NCBI GenBank assembly: GCA_963848675.1
Contig: CAWKEY010000030.1
Span: 1-64,000, forward strand
Origin: CAWKEY01 sp963848675
GTDB taxonomy: Bacteria > Pseudomonadota > Gammaproteobacteria > Methylococcales > Methylomonadaceae
Length of the DNA stretch: 64,000 nucleotides
Direction of reading: 5' to 3'
The translations under genes were made by a program, and so were the position numbers. Shown here one piece after another: positions 26,596 to 33,514 of this stretch. Under the pieces are notes generated by a model. That model was not told the origin of the DNA. It did not search any database and worked only from the letters and a program-made list of their open reading frames with translations. Each line of letters starts with the position of its first letter. The stretch's first letter is position 1.

Positions 26596-26990
26596 AACCA
26601 AAACAGCCACAAAGACTCATTCTATTTCCTGACTAGCAAGATGCTTCAGCCAATACGTAACCGGTACCCGTTTTCGTCGTTCCGGCAGGGATTGCCGAAA
26701 CCCAGAAGCCAAGGATGGCTTGCCTAACTTACATCCCTGTAGCCTGGATACCGGCAATCCCTGCCGGTAAGACGGTATTTGCCCGTAGCTGAAGCATCTT
26801 GCTAATCAAGTTCTATTTTTATTTTAACTATCCAGCGTCATGCGTTCATTCCGGGCAGAGCGAGGAATCTTGAGGCCTCCACTCATGCTGCAGCGCTTAT
26901 AGATTTCTCCCGTTGGTCGAAATGGTAGTACAATCAAGCATCTTGTAAAAAAATGCTGAATAGTTAGTTTTTATTTTTTGGAGTAAAGAC
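26596..26990. repeat. Intergenic region with MITE and dispersed repeat
   Basis: No gene. A 183-bp MITE occupies 26628-26810. Positions 26847-26875 carry the dispersed word CATTCCGGGCAGAGCGAGGA, related sequences of which occur at 32841-32863, 40777-40802 and 62621-62653. Confidence 0.65.
26628..26810. mobile_element. MITE mobilised by IS1595-family transposase, with 8-bp target duplication
   Basis: A 183-bp non-coding element. Its left end CCTGACTAGCAAGATGCTTC and right end (reverse complement CTTGATTAGCAAGATGCTTC) match the termini of the IS1595-family element at 3363-4413. It is flanked by a perfect 8-bp direct repeat TTCTATTT (26620-26627 and 26811-26818). The interior is a long palindrome with inner arms CCGGCAGGGATTGCCG and CGGCAATCCCTGCCGG and contains no coding sequence. 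The shared ends and the same duplication length indicate trans-mobilisation. Confidence 0.9.
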
Positions 26991-27209
26991 ATGACTTTTG
27001 TTGCTGAAAAAGATAACGGAGTTACCCTGGCGGATCCGGATATTGAAGATGCGCCTATCGTGTATGCGAATAAAGCCTTTGAAAATTTGACAGGCTATTC
27101 CCAGATAGACATCATTGGGAAGAACTGCCGCTTTCTTCAGGGGCAGGATAGAGAGCAAAAGGAAAGATTTCAAACTCTTCAAAATAGACCAAGCCACTGT
27201 TTTCAATAG
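26991..27209 (+). pseudogene. Truncated LOV (PAS) photosensor domain
   Basis: A 72-residue frame covering only the N-terminal two thirds of a LOV domain: ITLADPDIEDAPIVYAN-like start (VTLADPDIEDAPIVYANKAFENLTGYSQIDIIGKNCRFLQGQDRE). The flavin-binding cysteine motif NCRFLQG is intact, but the frame stops before the G, H and I strands that complete the fold and hold the flavin. No continuation is visible in other frames to 27300. It has a plausible ribosome binding site (TTGGAGTAAAG) and could be expressed, but is unlikely to bind flavin. Most likely a remnant of a larger sensor. Confidence 0.7.
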
Positions 27210-27315
27210 TTAAATTAAACAACTAACAGAACTTGTTTGCAACCAATTGAACAATTTTTAACTCTGACTGCCAAAAGCTAATCATTATTTCACCTAACAA
27301 CATTAAGGATACAAC

Positions 27316-28182
27316 ATGAACTCGGCACAAGAATCTTTGAAAATTGCTGGTGAAAATATACAAGGTAATGAAGTAAATCTGGTTTTCAATGAAGTATTGT
27401 TTGGCATAGCCCTGCTTGCATTTGTGGCTTTGGTGGTAATGGAAAAATTACAACCTTACCACCGTTTTAATAGCAATTTAGAGAAAAAATCGTTTATCAC
27501 CAATACAACGGCATTCTTGTTTAACAATATCATTTTGACAATACTGAAGGCCTCATCCTTATTTTTTGTGGCGCAAAAGTTTTCATCGCACGGCTTGTTA
27601 AGCGATATGGGAAACGGCCCTATTAAATGGATTATTTCATTCGTGTTGTTTGATCTTGCCGTTTTCGTATGGCATGTGGCAAGTCACCATTACGAGTTTC
27701 TGTGGCGGTTTCACAAGATCCACCATAGCGATAAAAGCTTCAATGTAACAACAGGATTTCGGTTTCATGTCTTTGATCTTTTCCTGGAGATTCTCTATAA
27801 ATGCATCTTTGTCATTATTATCGGCGTAGACGCTTACTTAGTGCTGGCCATTGAAACTATAGAGCTAGTATTCGTATTTTTTCACCACGCCAACCTTTCT
27901 TTCGACAAAGAAGAGAGCCTTTCAAAGGTTATCATTACCCCTGCGCTCCATCGCACCCATCACTCTGCTGTCCGTAGAGAACACGATTCCAATTATGGAA
28001 TTGTGTTAGCGGTTTGGGACAGACTATTTGGTACTCGCAAAGAACTGCTTCCAGAAAAAATTGGCCTGGATATTATTGAGGCGGAAAATTTTATTCAACT
28101 TTTCTTTCTTGCGTTCATAACCGAACGTCATGTTAGAAAAATACTTCAGCTTATTCCCAAGGGAAAAAAGCACTCAAAGTAG
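27316..28182 (+). CDS. Sterol desaturase / fatty acid hydroxylase superfamily membrane protein
   Basis: A 288-residue integral membrane di-iron enzyme. Three to four hydrophobic segments (about 25-45, 65-90, 105-130, 160-190) surround the histidine clusters HVASHH (about 120), HKIHHSDKSFN (about 133), HHANLSF, and HRTHHSAVRREHDSNYG (about 213). These bind the non-haem di-iron centre that hydroxylates or desaturates lipid substrates. The family includes sterol C-4 methyl oxidase and alkylglycerol monooxygenase-like proteins. The substrate cannot be assigned; sterol-making methanotrophs exist, but no other sterol gene is adjacent. Confidence 0.85.
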   Translation: MNSAQESLKIAGENIQGNEVNLVFNEVLFGIALLAFVALVVMEKLQPYHRFNSNLEKKSFITNTTAFLFNNIILTILKASSLFFVAQKFSSHGLLSDMGNGPIKWIISFVLFDLAVFVWHVASHHYEFLWRFHKIHHSDKSFNVTTGFRFHVFDLFLEILYKCIFVIIIGVDAYLVLAIETIELVFVFFHHANLSFDKEESLSKVIITPALHRTHHSAVRREHDSNYGIVLAVWDRLFGTRKELLPEKIGLDIIEAENFIQLFFLAFITERHVRKILQLIPKGKKHSK

Positions 28183-28318
28183 CGGCTTGATTTTGTATAG
28201 CACTCCGCTCCTGCTCTACAATCGCTTAACGTTAGATCGCGCAAAATGCTTCGCACTCAGTTGCTTAACTGAAGACTATTTACCCTACCGAGTCCACATT
28301 CTTGAAGTCGAGATATCG

Positions 28319-28329
28319 GGGGGGGGGGG
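28319..28329 (+). repeat. Homopolymer tract of eleven G
   Basis: An uninterrupted run of 11 G residues in the gap between the fatty acid hydroxylase-type gene and the 3' end of amrA. It is outside recognised coding sequence. Such tracts are prone to length change and to sequencing error. Confidence 0.8.
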
Positions 28330-28388
28330 CGAAATCAAAAACCGACCTTGTTATTTCAGCCAACCGGCGGAATTTTACCCGTCCTTTA

Positions 28389-28949
28389 TCAGCCGCCAAA
28401 CATTTCAGCCCTATAGCGATAAATTCGGATATTTTCCGACCAGTAATCCGGCGGCAAGCCGGCTTTTTGTTTTAAATGGCGCAAAAACTGCTCAGGACTC
28501 GCTAAGCTTTCCCACACCGATGGCAGAAAAGTTCCACGCCGCAAACCTTCCTGCAAAATCAAACCGTCCATGCCGGGTTGTAGCTGGTTTAGCAAGTCCT
28601 GTTCCGAAGTAAATGCAAGCGGTTCAGCGGGCGTAAGCAGGGAGATATGAATGTCGAGTTCGCTGAATTCATCGGCAGTCAGCGCTGGAAACCGGGGGTC
28701 TTTGAAAGCGGCGGAAAAGGCGTTTTCGGCTACATCTTCCGCCAGTGGCCGGGTCGCTTCTAACATGCCAATACAGCCGCGCAGTTGCCGGTGTTTTTGC
28801 AGCGTTACAAAGGTAGCGCGCCGTTCAGTTAATTCGAGCGGAAAATCGGCCAGATTGACTGATAACGGCCTGCCAGTCTGCAAGCCATGTTGAATGGAGC
28901 TTCTGGCTAACTCTACCAGCCGTTGTTGATGATCTTTACTCAATGACAT
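28389..28949 (-). CDS. amrA: AmmeMemoRadiSam system protein A (AMMECR1 domain)
   Basis: A 186-residue AMMECR1-domain protein: AFVTLQKHRQLRGCIGMLEATRPLAEDVAENAFSAAFKDPRFPAL matches the LRGCIG motif typical of the family, followed by LDIHISLLTP and the C-terminal FLRHLKQKAGLPPDYW. The start at 28949 gives a normal N-terminus and a 14-bp overlap with amrB, upstream on the same strand; a longer start at 29012 would overlap by 77 bp. It forms a conserved three-part system with a MEMO-like protein and a radical SAM enzyme. The biochemical role of the system is not established. Confidence 0.88.
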   Translation of the reverse strand: MSLSKDHQQRLVELARSSIQHGLQTGRPLSVNLADFPLELTERRATFVTLQKHRQLRGCIGMLEATRPLAEDVAENAFSAAFKDPRFPALTADEFSELDIHISLLTPAEPLAFTSEQDLLNQLQPGMDGLILQEGLRRGTFLPSVWESLASPEQFLRHLKQKAGLPPDYWSENIRIYRYRAEMFGG

Positions 28950-29715
28950 AAGCGCCGTACCCCACCACTCTTCTTTTGTCGCCGGCCGTATCGCCGGAGT
29001 TGCGAAGGTCAATGGTTTTAACCGATAAAGACTTTTCCCTTGCCAGTTTTAACAATCCGCTGACAGGCACTTTGCCGCAGGCCGATTCGGAGGCGAGTGA
29101 CTCATATTGCAGATTTTCGATGAGCTGGCTGGTTGCTTTATCCAACTCCTGCGCGGTGGCGTAATCATGATAATGGCTCAGGTCAGAACTGATTACAATG
29201 AGCGTTTCATCGCCGCCCCACAGCGCCTTTATCACCTGGCTGACCTGATCCGGCGTGGCATCGCCAGCTACAATCGGTACCAGCTTGAAGTCATCGAGCA
29301 TTTCCTGCAAAAAAGGCAGATGCACTTCCAGACTGTGTTCGAGCGTATGTGCCTGCTCGAGGTATTCAACAAAAGGCAGCTTGACGATGGTTTGCACGGC
29401 CTCCTGGTCAATCGCAATATCCCCTAAGGGTGTGCTAAAGGTACTGGCTCTGCTCACCGCCAGCCCCCTGAAAGGAACGCGATGCGAGGGCCCCAGGAGC
29501 ACGACCCGGGTGATCAGGGCATGCGCTTTTTTTAAGCGGGCATAGGCGCTGGCGGCAATGGGCCCCGAATAAATGTAGCCGGCATGAGGCGCAATGATGG
29601 CTTTGGGAACTTTTGCGGAGGATTCGGCATCACTTAAATATTGATCTAGCATTTGGTGGAGCTGCTTAGGATTGGCAGGGTAAAAGCTTCCTGCGACGGC
29701 GGGTTGTCTGATCAT
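28936..29715 (-). CDS. amrB: AmmeMemoRadiSam system protein B (MEMO1 family)
   Basis: A 259-residue MEMO-family protein, structurally related to extradiol dioxygenases. Motifs: RQPAVAGSFYPANPKQLHQML at the N-terminus, APHAGYIYSGPIAA, VVLLGPSHRVPFRGLAVS, EHSLEVHLPFLQ, VISSDLSHYHDYATAQELD. The histidines in PHAGY, PSH and SHYH line the metal site of the family. It is first in a two-gene leftward operon with amrA, and divergent from the radical SAM gene amrS (166-bp gap). Confidence 0.9.
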   Translation of the reverse strand: MIRQPAVAGSFYPANPKQLHQMLDQYLSDAESSAKVPKAIIAPHAGYIYSGPIAASAYARLKKAHALITRVVLLGPSHRVPFRGLAVSRASTFSTPLGDIAIDQEAVQTIVKLPFVEYLEQAHTLEHSLEVHLPFLQEMLDDFKLVPIVAGDATPDQVSQVIKALWGGDETLIVISSDLSHYHDYATAQELDKATSQLIENLQYESLASESACGKVPVSGLLKLAREKSLSVKTIDLRNSGDTAGDKRRVVGYGAYVIE

Positions 29716-29881
29716 AAGAGATATCCTGTTTATTCAACGGCTGATTAGGTTTAATAGAAATCGTCGGCAGTTAGGGCTGGCGGTTTTGCTAAATGGTCTG
29801 GGCCATGATTGCTGATGCTAGCATTATTTTTTTACATAGCAGTGACAAAAACAACTGACTAATGGTTCCAGGAGCATAGAC

Positions 29882-30967
29882 ATGACTACGCTTGTTACAC
29901 CCGATACGGTAAAAACCCGCTACTGGCATTCCTTGGGTGATGGCCGTATTCAGTGCGATCTGTGCCCGAGGTTTTGCAAATTGCACAAAGACCAGCGCGG
30001 CCTATGCTTCGTCAGGCAAAATCTGGATGACCAGATTGTCATGACCAGTTATGGCCGCTCGAGTGGTTTTGCTATTGATCCTATCGAAAAGAAACCCCTG
30101 AACCATTTCCTGCCCGGAACGCCGGTATTCTCGTTTGGTACCGCCGGCTGCAATCTGGCCTGCAAGTTTTGCCAGAACTGGGACATCAGCAAATCGAGGG
30201 AAATGGATACCCTGATGAGCACGGCTACTCCCGATGCGATTGCCCAGGCGGCGCTTGATTATGGCTGTGACAGCGTGGCGTATACCTATAACGATCCGGT
30301 GGTGTTTCATGAATATGCGATAGATACCGCGCAGGCTTGCCGGAGCCTTGGCATCAAATCAGTAGCGGTGTCGGCAGGCTATGTCTGCGAACAGCCAAGG
30401 GCCGAATTCTATCAATGGATGGATGCCGCCAATATCGACTTAAAAGCCTTTAGCGAGCGCTTTTATCATGAAATCACTGGCGGTCACTTGCAACCGGTAC
30501 TGGATACGCTGAAATATATCAAGCATGAAACATCCGTCTGGCTTGAGATCACTACGCTCATTATTCCCGGTGAAAACGATTCGGAAGCCGAACTGGAAGC
30601 CATGACGCAATGGGTCGTGGAAAATCTGGGGCCCGATGTGCCGATACATTTTTCAGCCTTTCATCCCGACTGGAAAATGCTGGATAAGCCGCCTACGTCC
30701 TTGTCATCCCTATTGCTGGCGCGCAAAATCGCCTTAAAAAATGGGCTGCGTTATGCTTATATCGGTAATGTGCATGACAAATCCGCGGACAGCACCTATT
30801 GTCACGGTTGCGGCAAGCTATTGATAGGCCGCGACTGGTATGTTTTGTCGGAATGGAATCTGGATGCCTCAGGCTGTTGCCGATTTTGCGGCACACGCTG
30901 CGCTGGTGTTTTTCGTGAAGCTCCCGGAACCTGGGGCGCTAAACGGCAAGCGGTCAGGATGCGGTAA
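29882..30967 (+). CDS. amrS: AmmeMemoRadiSam system radical SAM enzyme
   Basis: A 361-residue radical SAM enzyme. An N-terminal Cys cluster (CDLCPRFCKLHKDQRGLCFVR) precedes the SAM-cluster motif CNLACKFCQNW near residue 91. The middle contains VAYTYNDPVVFHEYAIDTA and IDLKAFSERFY, typical of this pyruvate-formate-lyase-activating-like group. A C-terminal Cys-rich tail (CHGCGKLLIGRDW, CCRFCGTRCAG) resembles a rubredoxin-like or zinc site. The start ATG follows AGGAGCATAGAC. With amrA and amrB it makes up a complete AmmeMemoRadiSam locus; the product of the reaction is unknown. Confidence 0.9.
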   Translation: MTTLVTPDTVKTRYWHSLGDGRIQCDLCPRFCKLHKDQRGLCFVRQNLDDQIVMTSYGRSSGFAIDPIEKKPLNHFLPGTPVFSFGTAGCNLACKFCQNWDISKSREMDTLMSTATPDAIAQAALDYGCDSVAYTYNDPVVFHEYAIDTAQACRSLGIKSVAVSAGYVCEQPRAEFYQWMDAANIDLKAFSERFYHEITGGHLQPVLDTLKYIKHETSVWLEITTLIIPGENDSEAELEAMTQWVVENLGPDVPIHFSAFHPDWKMLDKPPTSLSSLLLARKIALKNGLRYAYIGNVHDKSADSTYCHGCGKLLIGRDWYVLSEWNLDASGCCRFCGTRCAGVFREAPGTWGAKRQAVRMR

Positions 30968-31031
30968 GTTAGCAATATCCGATTTCAATAACAGAAAAGG
31001 GCTGATTAATCCTGAGGATCGACATGGCCGC

Positions 31032-31583
31032 TTACCACATCAAGTCATCAGGCACCTGATACTCCGCATAAGCATCATCCCTGGTTTCTGGCACCTTGCT
31101 CGAATCATTCAAAACCATGACGCAATCGGCCTTGCGTGCTTTTATTTTTTCGGCAACCGCAGCAGCAACAATTTCGTAACGTTGTTCCCCTTTTACGATC
31201 GCCATGCGGCCTTTGCTGATTTGATCGCGCATGCTTTCAGCAACATACACAGTCTTGACCTTGCCCTGATCAGTGAAATGGTAAGCAACGCCCTCATCAT
31301 CCTGAAGTTGGCGATTTAATTCAATCAACTGCCGGACTTGCGCGGCCAGCTCTTTTTGTTCCGCCTGCTCTTTTTTTAACAGACTCAGTTCTCGATCCTT
31401 TTCAGCCTGTTGCGCTTTTGCCTGGAGCGCCAGGCGTTTTGCCTCGTCATCCAGTTCGATATTGTTTTTTCTTTGCTGCTTGGCTTGCTTGTGTTTATCC
31501 GATCTGACCTGTTTGGCCTTGGCATCACTGGTCAGGCCCGACTTTAATAGCTGTTCCTGTAAGGTTAATTTTTTTTGACTCAT
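31032..31583 (-). CDS. DUF2058 (YaiL-like) protein
   Basis: A 183-residue, highly charged protein: MSQKKLTLQEQLLKSGLTSDAKAKQVRSDKHKQ, a long Lys/Gln/Glu-rich helix to about residue 95, then a compact C-terminal domain (YHFTDQGKVKTVYVAESMRDQISKGRMAIVKGEQRYEIV). This matches the E. coli YaiL/DUF2058 family, annotated as nucleoprotein-associated, with no firm function. It is a single leftward gene. A 90-bp near-copy of its first 30 codons lies at 40573-40662. Confidence 0.85.
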   Translation of the reverse strand: MSQKKLTLQEQLLKSGLTSDAKAKQVRSDKHKQAKQQRKNNIELDDEAKRLALQAKAQQAEKDRELSLLKKEQAEQKELAAQVRQLIELNRQLQDDEGVAYHFTDQGKVKTVYVAESMRDQISKGRMAIVKGEQRYEIVAAAVAEKIKARKADCVMVLNDSSKVPETRDDAYAEYQVPDDLMW

Positions 31584-31634
31584 GCTGGAAAGATTTTAAT
31601 GGCTGCAAAAAGAGTATTGTATAGCCAGAAAAGA

Positions 31635-32519
31635 TTACGTATTAAAAATAACTTTGCCCAGGCCATCAATATTATAACCGCTCAACTCTGCAGCTTGTTC
31701 AATGAACGCGGCAGAACGGCTAAACTCGAATAGGGCTTGAATAGGGGGTTCAAAATAATCACGATGGCGCATAAGCAAATCAAAACGCTCAGTTGTCACA
31801 GGGATAAAATCCAGGCGCAGTTGTTTGGCAACCGATGTCACTGCGATACCGGCATCCGCTTTGCCACCCGCAATCGCTAATCCAATATCCATCTCGGTTC
31901 TAGCGAGTTTATTGACGATATTGAGTTCGCTTCTGGCAATCTTTTCCTGATCCAGCAAATAATCCAGCAATACCTTACTCCCGGCGCCTTCCTGGCGATC
32001 GATTAAACGGGCTTTTTTGCAGGCCAAATCTGACAATGAAGTAAGCGCTAGCGGATTATTTGCCGCGACAACCAAACCTTGTTGCCGCCATGCCCATTCA
32101 ATCACCACCATATTCTGATTTTGCAACGTGGCTTTGATAATCGGCACATTGAATTGTCCGGTTGCCTTATCCAGAACATGCAACCCGCACATAATCGCTT
32201 CACCCGCTGCAAACCGGGTTAAACCCTCCAAACTGCCGGTGCTCTGCATGGCTAAAGGAATTCGACTTTCTCGCAAAGCCCATTCCAGTAAGGGATCATG
32301 ACTACCGACAACCACGGCTGGAATGTTGGGCTGATAATTTATCGGCACAACAGCTTCGCTGTTCTGCATTAACCACAAATCGATCAGATGCCTTGGAAAC
32401 AACCATTTCCCCATTACACGCGTGTAGGGTATTTGTTTTTGTGCAATCAAATCATAGACCTTACGATCTTTGACTCTCAGATATTCAGCGACTTCATGCA
32501 CCGTCATCATGTCGGACAA
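31635..32519 (-). CDS. Excisionase-type HTH regulator with PBP-like ligand-binding domain
   Basis: A 294-residue regulator. Residues 4-50 are an excisionase/MerR-type helix-turn-helix (TVHEVAEYLRVKDRKVYDLIAQKQIPYTRVMGKWLFPRHLIDLWL). Residues 65-290 match the periplasmic-binding-protein-like domain found in such regulators, also seen in molybdate-related proteins (VVVGSHDPLLEWALRES, LTRFAAGEA, NRQEGAGSKVLLDYLL-like RQEGAGSKVLLDYLL, GGKADAGIAVTSVA). It is divergent from the formate dehydrogenase operon, whose molybdenum enzyme makes control by formate or molybdate plausible. That role is inferred from position. Two palindromes in the intergenic region are candidate binding sites. Confidence 0.82.
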   Translation of the reverse strand: MSDMMTVHEVAEYLRVKDRKVYDLIAQKQIPYTRVMGKWLFPRHLIDLWLMQNSEAVVPINYQPNIPAVVVGSHDPLLEWALRESRIPLAMQSTGSLEGLTRFAAGEAIMCGLHVLDKATGQFNVPIIKATLQNQNMVVIEWAWRQQGLVVAANNPLALTSLSDLACKKARLIDRQEGAGSKVLLDYLLDQEKIARSELNIVNKLARTEMDIGLAIAGGKADAGIAVTSVAKQLRLDFIPVTTERFDLLMRHRDYFEPPIQALFEFSRSAAFIEQAAELSGYNIDGLGKVIFNT

Positions 32520-32648
32520 GGGGGATCCTCTCTATGGCCATTTTATTCAGTGCATCAATATAACGGTCTTGTTTATCTACTGCAATGCAGCTAACCATCT
32601 GTCAGAACAGCACAATTCCGGCCAGTGAGCCATCAACTCTATGCATAA

Positions 32649-32667
32649 TTATGTGTATTTTACATAT
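32649..32667. promoter_or_regulatory. Candidate operator, regulator-proximal
   Basis: TTATGTGTATTTTACATAT: TATGT and ACATA half-sites separated by 7 bp. It lies 130 bp upstream of the divergent regulator gene. The same sequence with one change recurs at 32924-32942. Confidence 0.55.
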
Positions 32668-32923
32668 CTGGTTGTGCGATAACGCTTCTTTAGCCAATTG
32701 CTGACTATTCAAGACTTTATCGCCAGGCGCCTGATCCCGCGATAATTTGTTACAGGAAGGTCTGTACGGATACAGAAGCAGGCCTATTTACTGGGACACT
32801 CAAAAATTTCGCGCTTTGAAGCATGAATGCAAACACAATGTTCCCCGCTCTGCCCCGAATGACAAAGGCTGCAGAACTAATACATATAAGACAGGAACAA
32901 ATAGATTGCATATTATGTCTTTT

Positions 32924-32942
32924 TTATGTGTTTTTTACATAT
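32924..32942. promoter_or_regulatory. Candidate operator, fdsG-proximal
   Basis: TTATGTGTTTTTTACATAT, one base different from the site at 32649, with the same TATGT/ACATA half-sites and 7-bp spacing. It ends 95 bp before the fdsG start codon, a position suited to activation or repression of the operon. Confidence 0.55.
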
Positions 32943-33037
32943 CAATTGAAAGCATGCTATCCTTCGCCATCCATTTCCGATGCCAAATCGACCTAGGACA
33001 GTCTGTTTTTTAAAGAAAGCCACATAGTGAGATCAAT

Positions 33038-33514
33038 ATGACAGAATCCAGCGCCCTGCATGAGGCTGTGCACAATGCCATAGCCGCTCTAAAAGACCAG
33101 CCCGGAGCCCTTTTACCGATACTGCATGGCATTCAAGATGCCTTGGGTTACATGCCCGCCGAGAGCATTCCCGAGATCGCAAAAGCGCTTAATCTTTCTC
33201 GTGCCGAAGTCCATGGCGTTGTCAGTTTTTATCATTATTTTCGCGATACGCCGCCCGGCAAACACACCCTCCATGTCTGCCGGGCCGAATCTTGCCAGGC
33301 CATGGGCGGAAAACAGCTGGAAGAACATATTAAGAACAGATTGGGCGTCGATTTTCATCAAACTACACCCGATCAGAAGATTTCTTTAGAACCGGTCTAT
33401 TGTCTGGGCATGTGCGCCTGCTCACCAGCCCTGCAAATCGACAAGGAAGTTTATGGCCGCGTCAGTACCGATCGGTTTGACGCTCTTGTTAGTGAACTGG
33501 AGGCATCGCTATGA
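33038..33514 (+). CDS. fdsG: NAD-dependent formate dehydrogenase gamma subunit
   Basis: A 158-residue NuoE-like subunit. The four ligands of a [2Fe-2S] cluster are read in HVCRAESCQAMGG (near residues 86-91) and YCLGMCACSPALQID (near 127-131). FdsG passes electrons within the diaphorase part of the soluble formate dehydrogenase that oxidises formate to CO2 and reduces NAD. It is the first gene of fdsG-fdsB-fdsA-fdhD-fdsD and its stop overlaps the fdsB start by four bases (ATGA). In methylotrophs this enzyme ends the C1 oxidation pathway. Confidence 0.94.
   Translation: MTESSALHEAVHNAIAALKDQPGALLPILHGIQDALGYMPAESIPEIAKALNLSRAEVHGVVSFYHYFRDTPPGKHTLHVCRAESCQAMGGKQLEEHIKNRLGVDFHQTTPDQKISLEPVYCLGMCACSPALQIDKEVYGRVSTDRFDALVSELEASL

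Larger units (their letters stand above)
32520..33037. promoter_or_regulatory. Divergent control region of the formate dehydrogenase operon
   Basis: A 518-bp gap between the regulator and fdsG without genes. It carries two near-identical palindromes (32649-32667 and 32924-32942) and, between them, one degenerate copy of a dispersed repeat (32841-32863). AT-rich DNA (TTTTTTATGTGTTTTTTACA) immediately upstream of fdsG likely includes its promoter; I could not assign a confident -35/-10 pair. Confidence 0.55.

Noticed and set aside
28130..28612. 160-codon rightward open frame
   Set aside because: It overlaps the end of the fatty acid hydroxylase-type gene and the 3' half of amrA on the opposite strand, and passes through the G11 tract; a shadow frame.
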